Below the pieces are notes generated by a model. That model was not told where the DNA came from. It did no database searches and saw only the letters and a list, made by a program, of their open reading frames with translations. From Phlyctochytrium arcticum (Eukaryota > Chytridiomycota > Chytridiomycetes > Chytridiales > Chytridiaceae), in assembly GCA_025602905.1 (NCBI GenBank), contig JAHLKI010000001.1, positions 2,790,001 through 2,854,000 on the forward strand: DNA of 64,000 bases, written 5' to 3'. Each line of letters starts with the position of its first letter. Position 1 is the first letter of the stretch. The position numbers were made by a program, and so were the translations under genes. Of this stretch, positions 33,914-45,120 are shown in pieces.

Positions 33914-36177
33914 TTACTCCACGATTATGACATCGTCATTGTCGTCATCTACCCTCTCTTTAAACTCTATAACCACGGGTAATTCCATGTCAGGTAAGGT
34001 GCTCTCACTCGGTGTAAGATCCAGGACCATGAAGCAATCAAGACCGCCAAGATAAGCTGTGAATTTTGCCACAGTTTCAGCTACGATTTCGGGACCTTTC
34101 TCTCTGCGTATTCGCCGTGTCTCGCCTGCCGGGGCACGAAAGAAGTTTTCCACTATCTACGGTCACTGTTACTTAAAATGGTCGAGGACACAACCGTGAA
34201 CCAAGTTCTTATACCTGATTGGATAGTCGCACTCGTATAGTATCGGTCTCATCAGAAATAGTAACAGGGAGTAAATAGCCGATTTCTTTACGAAGACGCA
34301 GAGTATCCCACGCGAGCACTCGTGCCTGTCCAATCAATCATCTTAGTTGTATAAACTTTTGAAAATTTCAGTTTGAGTACCCTACAATACCTTGACAAAG
34401 ACCCGCGTTCTGCTCTGAGCCATGACAATTTGCGGCAATTCCCTTAACTGGGTGACTGTACGATCTGGTATAAGCGGGGTATCTGCAAGTAAAGACAAAG
34501 TCTTCAGAAAGTCACAAAACCGCCACTTCAATGCGGAGATACATACGAATTAAGGGAATAGAAGTCCGTTGCTTTTTCGGCGATGGTGTATCCAACGGGG
34601 ACTTGCGGCCATCTGCTTTTGCGGTTGGTGAGCCCTTGTATTGCGCATTGGCATTATTATTGGTGCGGTTGTGTATGGTATGTGATGATTCAGAAAGTGG
34701 AGAGGGAATGTTGGGTGCGGAATTATTGGAATTGGAGTTATCACGTCGCAAGGGAGAGACAAAAGGTTTAGATAGAGCGGGTGTTGAGCGGATTAATGGC
34801 GGGTCCAGCACCGCAGGTGGCCGGTCTATCCGAGAAGTTGATGGCGCAAAGTTTGCCGACTGGGCATGATGAGATATTGATGAGGAGGTGGTCTGCATCA
34901 GTAAGCCTTCAGTTCCTGCAGTCTCATATCGCTTCACTGTGGATGTACTAGATGAGAGTTGTCGCATCCAGGCTAAGGCGCTCGAGCCTTCTGACTTAGT
35001 CAATGAAGGGATGTGGGCGGAATCGGACACTGATTCAGCGCCCCGAGGGTTCCTGTTGGATTCATTGTCCACTACATGGTCTGCTTGTGAACCGCTTTCC
35101 ATATACGCCTCCTCGACCTTAAACATGGCTTCCAAATCATCGTCGTCAAAGTCATCAAAATCGTCGTTCAAGCTCTTTTCAGCATCGAGAAGAGCTTGCA
35201 AATCGTCATCGTTGAAGTCTTCCTCCAAATTTTCTTCTGTATTTCCGTTCGTGGATCGAGAGAGTGGGGTAATGGGAGGCGCTAGGGAAGTTGTTGGTGT
35301 GGAATGGGAAAAGTACGGGCTAATGTTGGTAGGCGCGGACAACTGATTTGAAGCAAGGTTGGGCTGCGCAATATTTGAGGAATTTGTTGCTTGTGCTCGC
35401 GGGGGTTCAGGCGTAGAGACTTGCGGTATGCTAAGAAACATTTTAGTTTGACTTATTAATGTTTCACGTTATTTAAGCACTATTTTACCCCAATATATGA
35501 CGAAACCTTTTCTCTAGTCGAACGACAGGATCGTCTGAGTTCAGCTCCGGAACATAGCCACCCAATACTTTCCAGTTGCGACCTTCTAGGAATGCGACTC
35601 CCCGGCGTATAGTCGTATTGGAAACGACAACCTACTGGTAAAGAGATTAGAAGGCAAACAAGAGGATATTCTGTAAATGCATTACCTTCATTCCCAGCAA
35701 ATCATCAACAGCTATTCCTGCCAACGGTGTAACCTCTATTGCCTTCAGCTCATTGACACCATCACTGAGAGAGATGCTCAAAGTTTTCCGCGGAAGCTTA
35801 AGGCAGTCATGAGGTGGCCGAGGTGGCTCCCCCCGCTTCGGCTTATACTCTAATATCTTTTCCAGCATGGAGTTAACGGAGGAACCAATCTCCAGAATAT
35901 CTTCGACCTGCAGAACAATGCCGCGAGGGCTCCCAATGACAATCTTGTGGGCTCTAATGGTATCTGGCGGTAAAACTGGTTGTTGGTGTTCAACAAGATC
36001 AGTATGAAGGTACTGCTGGAAGAATCGCTCCGAGAGTTGGCTGTCAGAGAGTCCTGGTGTGTCCGCGCGAAGGTGGGTTATGCAGTCTTGCGCCCAGGTA
36101 TCTGAAACCTTGATATTGTGCTGCGAAAGTAGTTGGCGTACTGTGGGGGGTATTCCCTCTCCTGCTGCTGGCGGCAT
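33914..36177 (-). CDS. RMI1: RMI1, RecQ-mediated genome instability protein 1
   Basis: Six exons: 36177-35686, 35631-35489, 35430-34547, 34482-34391, 34325-34215, 34156-33914; 654 residues (human RMI1 625). The N-terminal helical/OB module holds WAQDCITHLRAD, DILEIGSSVNSMLEKI, SISLSDGVNELKAIE, LLGMKVVVSNTTIRRGVAF and WKVLGGYVPEL. The middle third is disordered, Ser/Asn-rich with an acidic DFDDFDDDDLEAMF patch. The C-terminal OB-fold reads RVFVKARVLAWDTLRLRK, LLPVTISDETDTIRVRLSNQ and ENFFRAPAGE. RMI1 binds topoisomerase III and a RecQ helicase to dissolve double Holliday junctions. Budding-yeast Rmi1 lacks the C-terminal OB-fold that animal RMI1 has; here it is present. Confidence 0.85.
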
Positions 36178-36487
36178 TGGACTTTATCGTTGGAACTATT
36201 CCATTACGAAAGTGCCTTGGGCCGATATCCAATATTTGTGAGTTCTCTGTACACCTAGAGGGGGGCCAGGTGCAGAACGGTAGATCTATATATCAGAGGG
36301 AGAAGAGAGAGGGAAGCGAAGATCGCCGTTTAAGTCAACCTGGTTGCGTTGAGAAGTCAACTGTCAGTTTGTGTCAAAATCATCAACTTTTCCAATGAGT
36401 GGCTGTGAATGCAATAATGGTTCAACAACAATTTGAGAAATTTTGAACCAGCGAAAACGCAGCGAATTAACTCTCGAAAACTCGAAA
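36178..36487. promoter_or_regulatory. Divergent promoter region, RMI1 and IPI1/TEX10 genes
   Basis: 310 bp; contains a purine-rich stretch at 36293-36325 and no gene. Confidence 0.4.
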
Positions 36488-39400
36488 ATGCCCAAAGCTA
36501 CCAGAAAGAAAAAGCTAAAGCAACAAGACTTTAAGGTACATCAGCATCTTTGAATCCTTCTCGAGCTTCCGCTTTATTGACTTTTGTCTGTGTCATAAGA
36601 AAGCCAAGCTAAAAGTAGGCAAGAAGAAGCCGGCTGCAAATACCGATGTGGACGTATCATTCAGGACCCAGGGTAGGATATGTCAGTCTTGGCGATGAGC
36701 ACCCGCAAATCTGAAATTTTGTCCCCTTAAAGCCATTAGTATTCCTAGCCAGAGTATCCTCGATGACAAGCCTGCCGCAGAAGCCGTCAACAGTCGAAAC
36801 AAATCATATCAAGAACTGATTGTACAACTAAGGCATTATAGCGCCCAATCTAGGAAAGGTACACCAGTGACCTCTGTTCCCATCCTGTTTCCAAATTGAC
36901 TCAAAGCTCATAGATGCAATGGTTGGATTGCGAGATCTGCACAACAAACACCCCGAAACAATCATTTCACAACTGAGCACCCTATTTGAAGGGATCGCAA
37001 AGCTTCTTGTCGACGATGTAATTGGCAAAGAATCCTGTCTGACGGCGGATTGTGGAACTGATACCCAGCTCTGTTTAGGATTCTGGTGTTCGCAAACTGA
37101 CCCTTTCGTTCCTCAAAGACTTCACCCCAGCCGTTACGCAGGTAGCATGCTTCTCTGTGGCCGCCCCCATTACAAGCTCACACATATTTAGGACCAATTT
37201 CGCCCCTTCATGTCACTTATGATGGCGTTCACCTGCTCCGGCATGACACACATATCGGAAGACATTCGTCTGGATGGCCTCCGGTTTCTTGGTATCTGGC
37301 GAAAACAGTATCCAGCATTGGTAGTACACCACATCGATAAAGTAACATCCTCTCTGCACCTTCTCGATGGGTACTCAAACTAACCGAGTGCTTCTTATCA
37401 GGTGATTCCAAATTTCATATCACTCCTGATTACCAATGGCAAAGCGCAAGGATCTCTGACAGGAACTGGTTCTGCTTTATTGGTAAATCCCCGCAGCCAG
37501 TTGGGTGGCGCAAAGGTGAGCAGCGTGGCTTAACCAAACGTTTCTGTCCTGTAAGAGCTAATCATAGTGGTAGACGCGGTTCGAGGTACTGGAAAGTCTC
37601 CATGAGTTCTTACAGTTGGTGCTGAGCAACGATGACAGCCTGTAAGTATGCTGCTTCTTCTGCCGATTATTTGTGTCTCTTCAATGTTGTCAATTAGGTG
37701 GTGGTTTATGGGGAATACTGGAGTTCCATCAGGTTACCTCGACGCGGACCGGCGCAAAGATCTCCGAGCTTCGATTCGAGTTGCAGATGCCAATACCGTG
37801 CCAGGTCGAATTCATGCTGAGTTGATGCACAAGTCGGACGCACAGATTGGAACCAAGCTGTTTGATTTTTTTGGCGCGGGCGGGACGATCAAGCATGATG
37901 AATCCAGAGTTGCCGTAGGCCTGACGAACGCGAATGGCAAAAACGTGGCCATCCAAAATTCGTATGATTTGAAGGAACGCACACATCTAAAGGTATGTTG
38001 GAATGGACGAGCGATGGAAAATACAAATGAACCAACGTATCATAGGCATTCGTGGATACATTCATGCCGATTTTAGTGGATTTTTGGCTGGAGTCGTCAC
38101 CATCTGTGTTCTCCGCTGGGTCAATCGTCATGTCGCCGGCGCTTTCTGTGATGCACATGGTGTTGAAAATGGTGAATTTACTATGGCGGTCGTTGCTCAC
38201 TCAAGACAAGGTACTTGATATGTTAGAAAGTGATGTCTTTACAATGTGAGCATACTAAAGATTGTGTTCATGTTTAGGTTGCTCTGCAGTCATCCTGGTT
38301 GGAAGGATGGATGAAAAGCATTGCGAAACACTTCACAGTCCTATTCCCCTTTGGGCAGGGAAGCTTTTCATCGCAAGATCAACAGGTACGTGCAACTATT
38401 GACAGTATTCGGCGTGGAGTGTTCTCATTCTGTTTCAGGTGGATGAGATATTGCTGAACATGAACATCCTGTTTTGTGAAATCCTTTCACATTTGCAATA
38501 CGCATCTGAGCACATCAACAGCGATCTTTTCAGTCAATGGCACCAATTGGTGTATGGATTTTCCTTGCAAACCATGAAGGGAAATGTAAGCAATTATGCA
38601 TCTCAAATTGATCCAACAAAAGGCTTACTGAAAGTCATGAGAAAGACTTCAGATCGAAATGCTTCCATTCTCAGCGTGCGCCAAATCGAAGCCATGTATC
38701 CAGTCGTTTGGGAGCTGCTTAAGCACGGTGATGCGGCCAGCTCGGTTAAACTCTTGCAGGTATGCTCCGCTAGATGAAGATATGAATCGACCTCTCATTA
38801 TTTCAATAGGGATTGATCAGCATGTACGACGATGCCAATGGCAGCTCCACCGCAAGGGCTCTCTTCCGCTTTCTAGCGAAACTCCTTTTGGTATGTGGTC
38901 GAACGAGGAGTCACGGACAACAGCTGACAATATACACAGATCGAAAAACATCCGCAATATACCGGAAAATTCAGTACCAGAGCGTCTACAGAAATGAACG
39001 CACTCTTCGCCAATTGGCTAACTACTCTCCCAAAGAAGCTCTGGCAATTGCGTTCTAACGATCAGGCATTTAGCAAGGTTTGAAGAACGACCTCCGCGTT
39101 TTGATATCAGGACTGACCCGAAATTCTTACATACAGGATATACTTGATCTTCTTGTTCACGTCCTTCGATCCGATACCTGTGATATTGGATCAAGCAACG
39201 TCTCAGAGTCCCTGAAAGCATCCCTAGCTCCGTTTTTCTACGTGCAGACCACCAAAGGACCTGTATACGGCCCTTTCTCGATAGTCGATGAGTCTGTTCA
39301 AATGGCGGCTGTAACTCTTCTATACTATCTCCCAGAGTGGCCAGACAGACTTACGGCCGGGGTACGGGGCTGCTTAGACAGTGAGTTTCGAATAGTTCGT

Positions 39401-39494
39401 CACCCCGCATGTGTAAATAACCTTCCAATTTTTAGACCCAAATTTGAAAGAAACCACGGCAAGCTTCATGAAAACAATTCTTCACAGCATATAG
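36488..39494 (+). CDS. IPI1: IPI1/TEX10 family pre-rRNA processing protein
   Basis: Sixteen exons: 36488-36535, 36600-36672, 36733-36858, 36914-37017, 37079-37141, 37192-37341, 37402-37515, 37574-37641, 37698-37992, 38046-38210, 38278-38385, 38439-38759, 38810-38890, 38940-39077, 39137-39380, 39436-39494; 718 residues. The start, MPKATRKKKLKQQDFKKAKL, and the next exon with KVGKKKPAANTDVDVSFRTQ fit the conserved Ipi1 opening. ARM-like repeats follow: AMVGLRDLHNKHPETI, GVRKLTLSFLKDF and MTHISEDIRLDGLRFL (the Ipi1 core). The C-terminal half, with LAPFFYVQTTKGPVYGPFS, matches animal TEX10, which yeast Ipi1 (about 330 residues) lacks. The protein belongs to the Rix1/PELP1-TEX10 complex that releases 60S pre-ribosomes. 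With fifteen short introns this is the most interrupted gene here; every join keeps phase. Confidence 0.87.
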
Positions 39495-39576
39495 TTAGAC
39501 ATTCAACTGCACTTCACCAATAATTATTTATCTAGATCGTATTTATATGTACATAGTCCAAATCTGTATATAGACA

Positions 39577-41999
39577 TCACACCCACGCATTCTTTTGACG
39601 TGGTGCAGTCTCCTCGTCCGGGTGTATACTGGTAATAAGGGGTCGGCTAGTTCTATCGCCTTGCTCGTCAAAGAGCCTTTCTTCATCGACGGCATCTCCA
39701 GAGCTAACATCATCGTCTTCAACTTCTTGGATCAGCTTCCTGGATGCAACCAGATTGCTGCGCAATGATGGGGTGGTAGTGGTCGCCAACACAGTTCTCC
39801 CTGTTTCTGTTTGATCTAACTTGGCCTCAACGTCCAATAAAGCGGAAGAGGTACAAGGTTTTTGGATCTGCGGCGCTTCATTTGAGTTGTCATTGGCATC
39901 TGTCTCCTCGATCGCAATTTTAGTAGAAGAATTTTTGGCTAGCGGATGACTTGGCTGCAGAAGCGCGGCCAGCTGAGACAATGAATCGCCGAACTCCCCA
40001 AACACGCCCGCACCGCTTGGAGGTACAGAGGAGGTGGTAGCGAGTTCGTGTGAACCAGTACTGGGCGTTCCGGAGTTCATCTCTTGTTCTTGATGAATCT
40101 CAGCGAGCAAGTCTTCTTCCATCAGCTTCTCAGATGCGCTCTGCTTCCCCTTTGATCGTGATTCGCTTTCAACAGTATTGCTAGTACCAGCATCAGTGGT
40201 GTCAGTCGTGCGTGTCGCATGTTCCGGCTCTTCGCCGCCCTCAAAGTGAACACGGCGTGGGGACCGTTTTTCATTGCTGACTGGTTCACTTCGGGCGGAA
40301 GACTTCAGCTTCAACTTCGAATTGGATGTGGCTTTGAAAGTTTGCTCCGTTTCATCATCATTGTGATCATCCAATTCTTCGATCCTGCCCTGAGAACTGT
40401 AATGTCGCGCCGCGGCCACTTCGTGACGCGATGCCCATCCATGACTGCCAAAAGATGCGGCCGCTTGCTCGACAGGAGATTCCTTCGAAGGACCTTGCGT
40501 CTGAATGGAGGTAGCCACAAGCTTTTCCAGCTCATCCTTTGCGTCTTCCAGATCCGGTATTGGAACATCCCCCTCCCCCTCGTCCTCTTCCTCGATATTA
40601 CCGGTATCATCATTAATCTTCTTTCCGGAGGTCGACAGCTCAGTGAAGCGTCTTATAGGTGCCTCTGGTTCGCGTTCGGCAGCCGCGGCTGCGGCATTTT
40701 CGCGTGCGGTTGCTTCCAACTGCGCATCGCCATCACTTTCAGCAGTTTCTGTGCCTTCAATCTTTGCCAGCATGTCGTCACGCATTCGTGTCAAACTCGG
40801 TGTAAACTCTGGTTCGGGAGAAGGCGCGTCGGCAGGCAGTCCTTCGCGCTCCCGGCGGCGAGCTCTTGCGTCTTCTTGCATGCGACGCAAAGCTGCGAAA
40901 ATTTCAGTCAGGCTCTCCCGATCTTGATTTCTGGCAGCGTTCAGTTGAGATCTTACTTACCTTGAAAGCTCCTTTCGTGCTCCTCCTTCTCTGCATCCTT
41001 TTGCCGTTGGCGCTCCTCTCGTTCCGCATCCAGTCCACCCCTTGCCCTGAAATACAATTAAGAAATCTGATTTTGAAAAAGATGTATTTGTCGCCTACCA
41101 TGCTTCCACTGCGAGGCGCTCCTTGTCAAAGACGGGCCGATCATCAAGGTAGGTCAATGACGGAATGCGCGAAATGAGAGTACGGCGATAATTCTGAATC
41201 TTGGAAATGACCGGGTTATACATCAAATTCAACACAGCCTGGAACATTGAGATGAGATGTTGACTCTTGACCGCGAGATAAAGCTCCACTAACCAGATTG
41301 GGCATCTGTACTAGAATTTCCACAATATCCGGATCATCCAGCTTGTTGTAAGAAAGATCTAATACAGTGAGACCAGGAGTGCTGAGAATCCCCTTGATGT
41401 CATCACTCGATCTTAAAAAGTTGTGCGTCAATTGCAATGTCCGCAAGCCTTCCAATCCTTCTAGACCATCGATTTTCTTGAGTAAGTTGTTACTCAGATT
41501 CAGTGTGTCGAGGTCGGTCAGGGTTGCAACATCAGTGATGCGTTCGATGCAATTTTGGGCCGCAAAAAGACACCGTAATGCCGTAAGATTTTGTAGCCCG
41601 TCTAGTGAGGATATGCCGTTTCCCTCTAGCCAAAGAGAGCGGAGGCCTGTGTACGCCTCAAGATTTTCAATTTTGGCAAATCCTACATTGCTCAATATTT
41701 AGAACCACCCTCGTGACGATTTGATGGGACAATTTGTTTACCCTTGAAGTGAAGGTACATTTTATCATTCAACTCAGGTGTCTGATAAAGCTTTTGCTCT
41801 TTACAAAGTTGCTTCAAGTATTTTGGAGTCATGAGTGTATTCCTGCAAATAATGTTTCGAATTAACAAATGCCCAATGCGCCAGGTTAACGATGAAAATA
41901 CCCTTTGTCGTCCAACTCCTTGGCATCGCGGCGAAGCGATACATATCCAGCAGAGACTCTTTTCCCCCCTCCAATCGCACCATTATTTGCCAAAAGCAT
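39577..41999 (-). CDS. DNAAF1: DNAAF1 (LRRC50/ODA7), ciliary dynein arm assembly factor
   Basis: Six exons: 41999-41902, 41842-41742, 41682-41294, 41238-41099, 41046-40961, 40892-39577; 709 residues (human 725). After a short leader comes [20 protein letters not shown] and [11 protein letters not shown], then six leucine-rich repeats ([76 protein letters not shown]) and the LRR cap [20 protein letters not shown]. The last 430 residues are acidic and disordered. DNAAF1 works in the cytosol to pre-assemble outer and inner dynein arms; its presence implies motile flagella. The long antisense frame at 40219-40965 is a shadow of the low-complexity tail. The LDDRPVF cap separates it from other SDS22-like proteins. 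Confidence 0.93.
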
Positions 42000-42507
42000 T
42001 TTCGGTTAGTTGATGTTGCAGTTTCTACTGTCTGATGGCCATCGACTAGCGAACAGACGGAGTCGCTGGAGGCGACTGCTTTGTCAGCGACGCGTCCTTA
42101 TCCCTACCAGCCCTACCTTCTTGGCAGCCTTCTTGGAACACTTCCAGTTGGCAACTTCTCACACCTTCACACAAAGACACTGAGCATGAGCATCCTTCCA
42201 ACCATCAAAGACATCCGGGCGACTGTACACCACAGTGTCCGGAATCAGCGACAATCCCCGGGTGTACTCAAAGAGCTTTGGCCGGAATGTTTTATACCGA
42301 CTCGTTGCTCACACCTCTGTATAATTTGGACTATACGTGTTTTATGCATTTGACCGTTACTCGCCGGCATTGGCGTACAAAATCCCAACGATGAAACGCT
42401 GGTCTGTGTTTCGCTGTGGGTGGGGGGTAGTATCATACCAGGAAAACCTATCCCCACTATATACTCGTTTTCGGAAGATTCGGAAGATCCTGATCTGAAA
42501 CCGCACG
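42000..42507. other. Spacer upstream of DNAAF1 and the HNH remnant
   Basis: No gene seen; one 90-codon frame (42081-42353) without domains. Confidence 0.4.
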
Positions 42508-43621
42508 CGGCCGGGATCCAGTGTCCGCTGCGACAAATTTGAGTATCAGCAAAGCGCATTCCATCGCAGTGACCTCCCCATCACCATCACTTGTCGCCGC
42601 CCAGGGCATGGCGTGTTTGAAGCCACCGCCTACCGTCATCTATACCTTGGCGGAGCTTGTCCTCTGTGTCCCAATCTAAATCAAAACATCACTGGCCTGT
42701 TTTGCCACAAGTCAGAGGCTGACCCACCTGTCCGGACAATCAAGCGCCAAAAACTGGCTGTCGTGCCTGATGAGGCGGCTGGGCCCCTCCGAGAATGCCC
42801 CTTGTGTGGAACTAGTTTGGCCCCGGAGAGCAAGTGCCCGAATTGCACATCATTGCGGTCGCAAGCTGCAAGAAGCATGTTCAGTACGTACTTTTATAAA
42901 ATGTCGCACGATTGTGCCGTTCGTGCAGCCGAGCGAAAAGGAACGGCGGCCATCTGCGACCTGACGGATGAGGATTGGATTGCCTTGTGGAAGGACCAAG
43001 CCGGTTGTTGCTACTATACAGGAATCGCCATGTCGCATGCCCCCGCCAGTGACTGGCGAGCATCACCCGAACGCCTAGACAACGATCTTGGCTATGTCGC
43101 GGGAAACTGCGTCCTTATTATCAGCGAGCTCAATGTGCGTGCACATTGGTCACACCTCAAGATCACCGATATGGTCCAAATGTTGCTCGGTCTTGTGGAT
43201 GGCGCTGCCGCGCATGATAAAATGGTGCAGCAACTCCCGATATCTGCTCTCGACGAATTCATGCGCATGGTGCTCAGGCGGGCCGAGCATGGTGTCACCA
43301 AAAGGGCGGCGTTTCGCAACCTCACATGCGATCTGACTATTGACAAACTTACTGACATGTTCGTCGCTCAAAACGGTCGGTGTTTGTACAGTGGTCTACT
43401 CGAGTACCACTGAACATCGAATGGCGTTCGAAGTCACCGTGGAGATGTTCTTTGGAGTGGCTGGATGTCTCTCGTGGCTACACCCAGAGCAACTGCGCGC
43501 TGATTTGTCTCGAATTTCAAGCATGCGATCGATCGTCGATAATTCTTTACCCAAACGGAGGAGGAACCTTCTGGACACCAGAGAAACTTCGCCACTTTTT
43601 CACCAGGGCCGCCATAACCCA
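42508..43621 (+). pseudogene. Tandem HNH-like nuclease gene, frameshifted
   Basis: Frame 42499-43413 is open without a clear ATG start. It encodes a treble-clef-like segment (ITCRRPGHGVFEATAYRHLY, GGACPLC), a small zinc ribbon (CPLCGTSLAPESKCPNC), then a first HNH-like module, AGCCYYTGIAMS, ASPERLDNDLGYVAGNCVLI. A second module starts NGRCLYSGLLEY at 43369; from about 43400 the match continues one frame over (to 43664) with SLEWLDVSRGYTQSNCALIC. The two modules share C-x-YTG/YSG, S-x-E-x-x-D, GY and NC. A one-base deletion explains the frame change; programmed frameshifting is less likely. HNH domains of this form cut DNA in homing and phage- or virus-derived proteins. It is probably a decayed mobile endonuclease. 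Confidence 0.55.
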
Positions 43622-43664
43622 ATCAAAATCAAACCACCCATCGCCGTCACATGGTACCTATTAA

Positions 43665-44010
43665 TTTTCCTATTTTCCTCCACAACCTATTATGTTCTTT
43701 CCTTGATTACTTTTTCCAGTTTCCCTTCTATTATGGTATCCTATTATTCTCTTTTATTCTCTTTCTTTTTTATATCTTTGTGTTTTCTTTTTCCTCTTCC
43801 ATTTGTATCCTCTTTATTTTCTCACCTTATTCTCTTTCTTTTTTTACATCTTTGTGTTTTCTTTTTCCTCTTCCATTTGTATCCTCTTAATTTTCTCACC
43901 TTACCTCTATATCTCTATGCTTTCTTTCGTTTGTGTTGAAGACTCGGCTTTGTTTGATTTCCGTTCGTTGATTCTGATTGCCGTAAGCCTATATATATAC
44001 AAGCCCCCTG
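43665..44010 (+). repeat. Pyrimidine-rich low complexity with a 74-base duplication
   Basis: TTTTCTTTTTCCTCTTCCAT lies in both copies of a near-exact direct repeat (about 43757-43829 and 43830-43904). The surrounding 300 bases are almost pure C/T on this strand. Open frames here are low complexity and are not called as genes. Confidence 0.7.
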
Positions 44011-44011
44011 C

Positions 44012-44027
44012 GGGGGGGGGGGGGGGG
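44012..44027 (+). repeat. Sixteen-base poly-G tract
   Basis: Sixteen consecutive G between CCCCCTGC and CGGCGCTGCC. Length in the assembly may be unreliable. Confidence 0.8.
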
Positions 44028-44029
44028 CG

Positions 44030-45120
44030 GCGCTGCCGCCCTATATGAGAGATGAGAGTAGTAGGTAGGGAGATTGTCATTGAAAAGATAGTAGTCGCAC
44101 TGTCGTAACTGAAGGAAAAGGCCGATAGTTATTGAAAAAGTTGTAGTTGCAATTGAATAGGTAACTGAAGGAAAAAGCCGATAGTTATTGGAAAAACTGT
44201 AGTCGAAATTGAATAGGTTACTGAAAGAAAAAGCCTATAGATCGTAATGGAACAAATGGAAAAAGCAATTGGTAACAGAGGGGCAATGGCATAGTTTAAG
44301 TAGAGCTGTATGAAAAAGCAATTGACTAATGAAAGAGAATGGAATGCGTTATATATAGCGCTACCGCCCTATGAGAGCAATAGGTAGGGATATTGGTCAT
44401 TGAAAAAATTGTAGTCGCAACTGAATAGGTAACTGAACGAAAAAGCCAATAGTTATTGGAAAAATTGTAGTTGCAATTGAATAGGTAGCTGGAAAAAAAA
44501 GCCGATAGACAAATGAGAATGGCAAGAAAAGCGATGCCATCATAGCAATTGAATAGGTAACTGACAGCAATTGTATTGGATATAGGCATATGGGCATGGC
44601 GGGCATTTGTAGCATGAATAACACAACGACGACAGGGAAGAAAGACAGCATTAAATAGGAAATTGAAAGCAAATGAATTGGTACTTGAAAGCTTATTTGT
44701 AAAAAAGGAGATTATGAAGGGAATGAAGTGCGAATGGCGCTTTCAGCATGAGAAAGAAAACCACAGGGAGTGAAAGGTACTTGAAAGGAATCAAATTGGT
44801 AAATGGTGGCCAATATTAATGGAAGTGAAGGGCAATGGTAATGGCCAAGTGATTGGGAAAGTCCTCATAAAGTATGTGTAGCATGTCGTGCAAGGTGGGG
44901 AATGGGATGGAGCTGTTATATAGGCATGTGGTGGGCATAGCTCAGATAGCTGGCATTTGTAGCATGAATAACACAACGACAGGGAGGAAAGACAGGATTG
45001 GATAGCTAATTGAAAGCACTTGAATTGGTACCTGATAGCTAATTTGTAAAAGAGGACATCATTGATGAAGGCCAATGTTGATGGAACAAATGGAAGGAAA
45101 AGAAAAGGCATTATAAATAA
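44030..45120 (+). repeat. Degenerate satellite-like array with higher-order duplication
   Basis: A 56-base unit starting GTAACTGAAGGAAAAAGCCG and ending TTGCAATTGAATAG lies at 44105-44160 and 44161-44216, then partly at 44217-44240, and again at 44429-44484. The whole block from CTGCCGCCCTAT (44034) recurs from CTACCGCCCTAT (44361). A second family, GGCATTTGTAGCATGAATAA, covers about 100 bases at 44602-44705 and 44952-45051. Short AATTG and GAATTGGTA motifs recur throughout. No coding sequence is supported. Confidence 0.75.

Noticed and set aside
34531..35346. Plus-strand frames of 112 and 152 codons opposite RMI1
   Set aside because: Ser/Lys-rich complement of RMI1's disordered middle; no domain.
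40219..40965. 248-codon open frame on the plus strand inside DNAAF1
   Set aside because: Shadow of the acidic low-complexity last exon of DNAAF1; no domain, and the opposite strand has family-conserved splice phases.
43340..43939. 199-codon Phe/Ser/Leu-rich plus frame suggesting a membrane protein
   Set aside because: Its hydrophobic part is the translated pyrimidine duplication; its first part overlaps the HNH remnant in another phase.
44030..45060. Possible CRISPR-like array
   Set aside because: Units are directly adjacent or irregularly spaced, diverged, and of differing length; no uniform spacers and the genome is eukaryotic.
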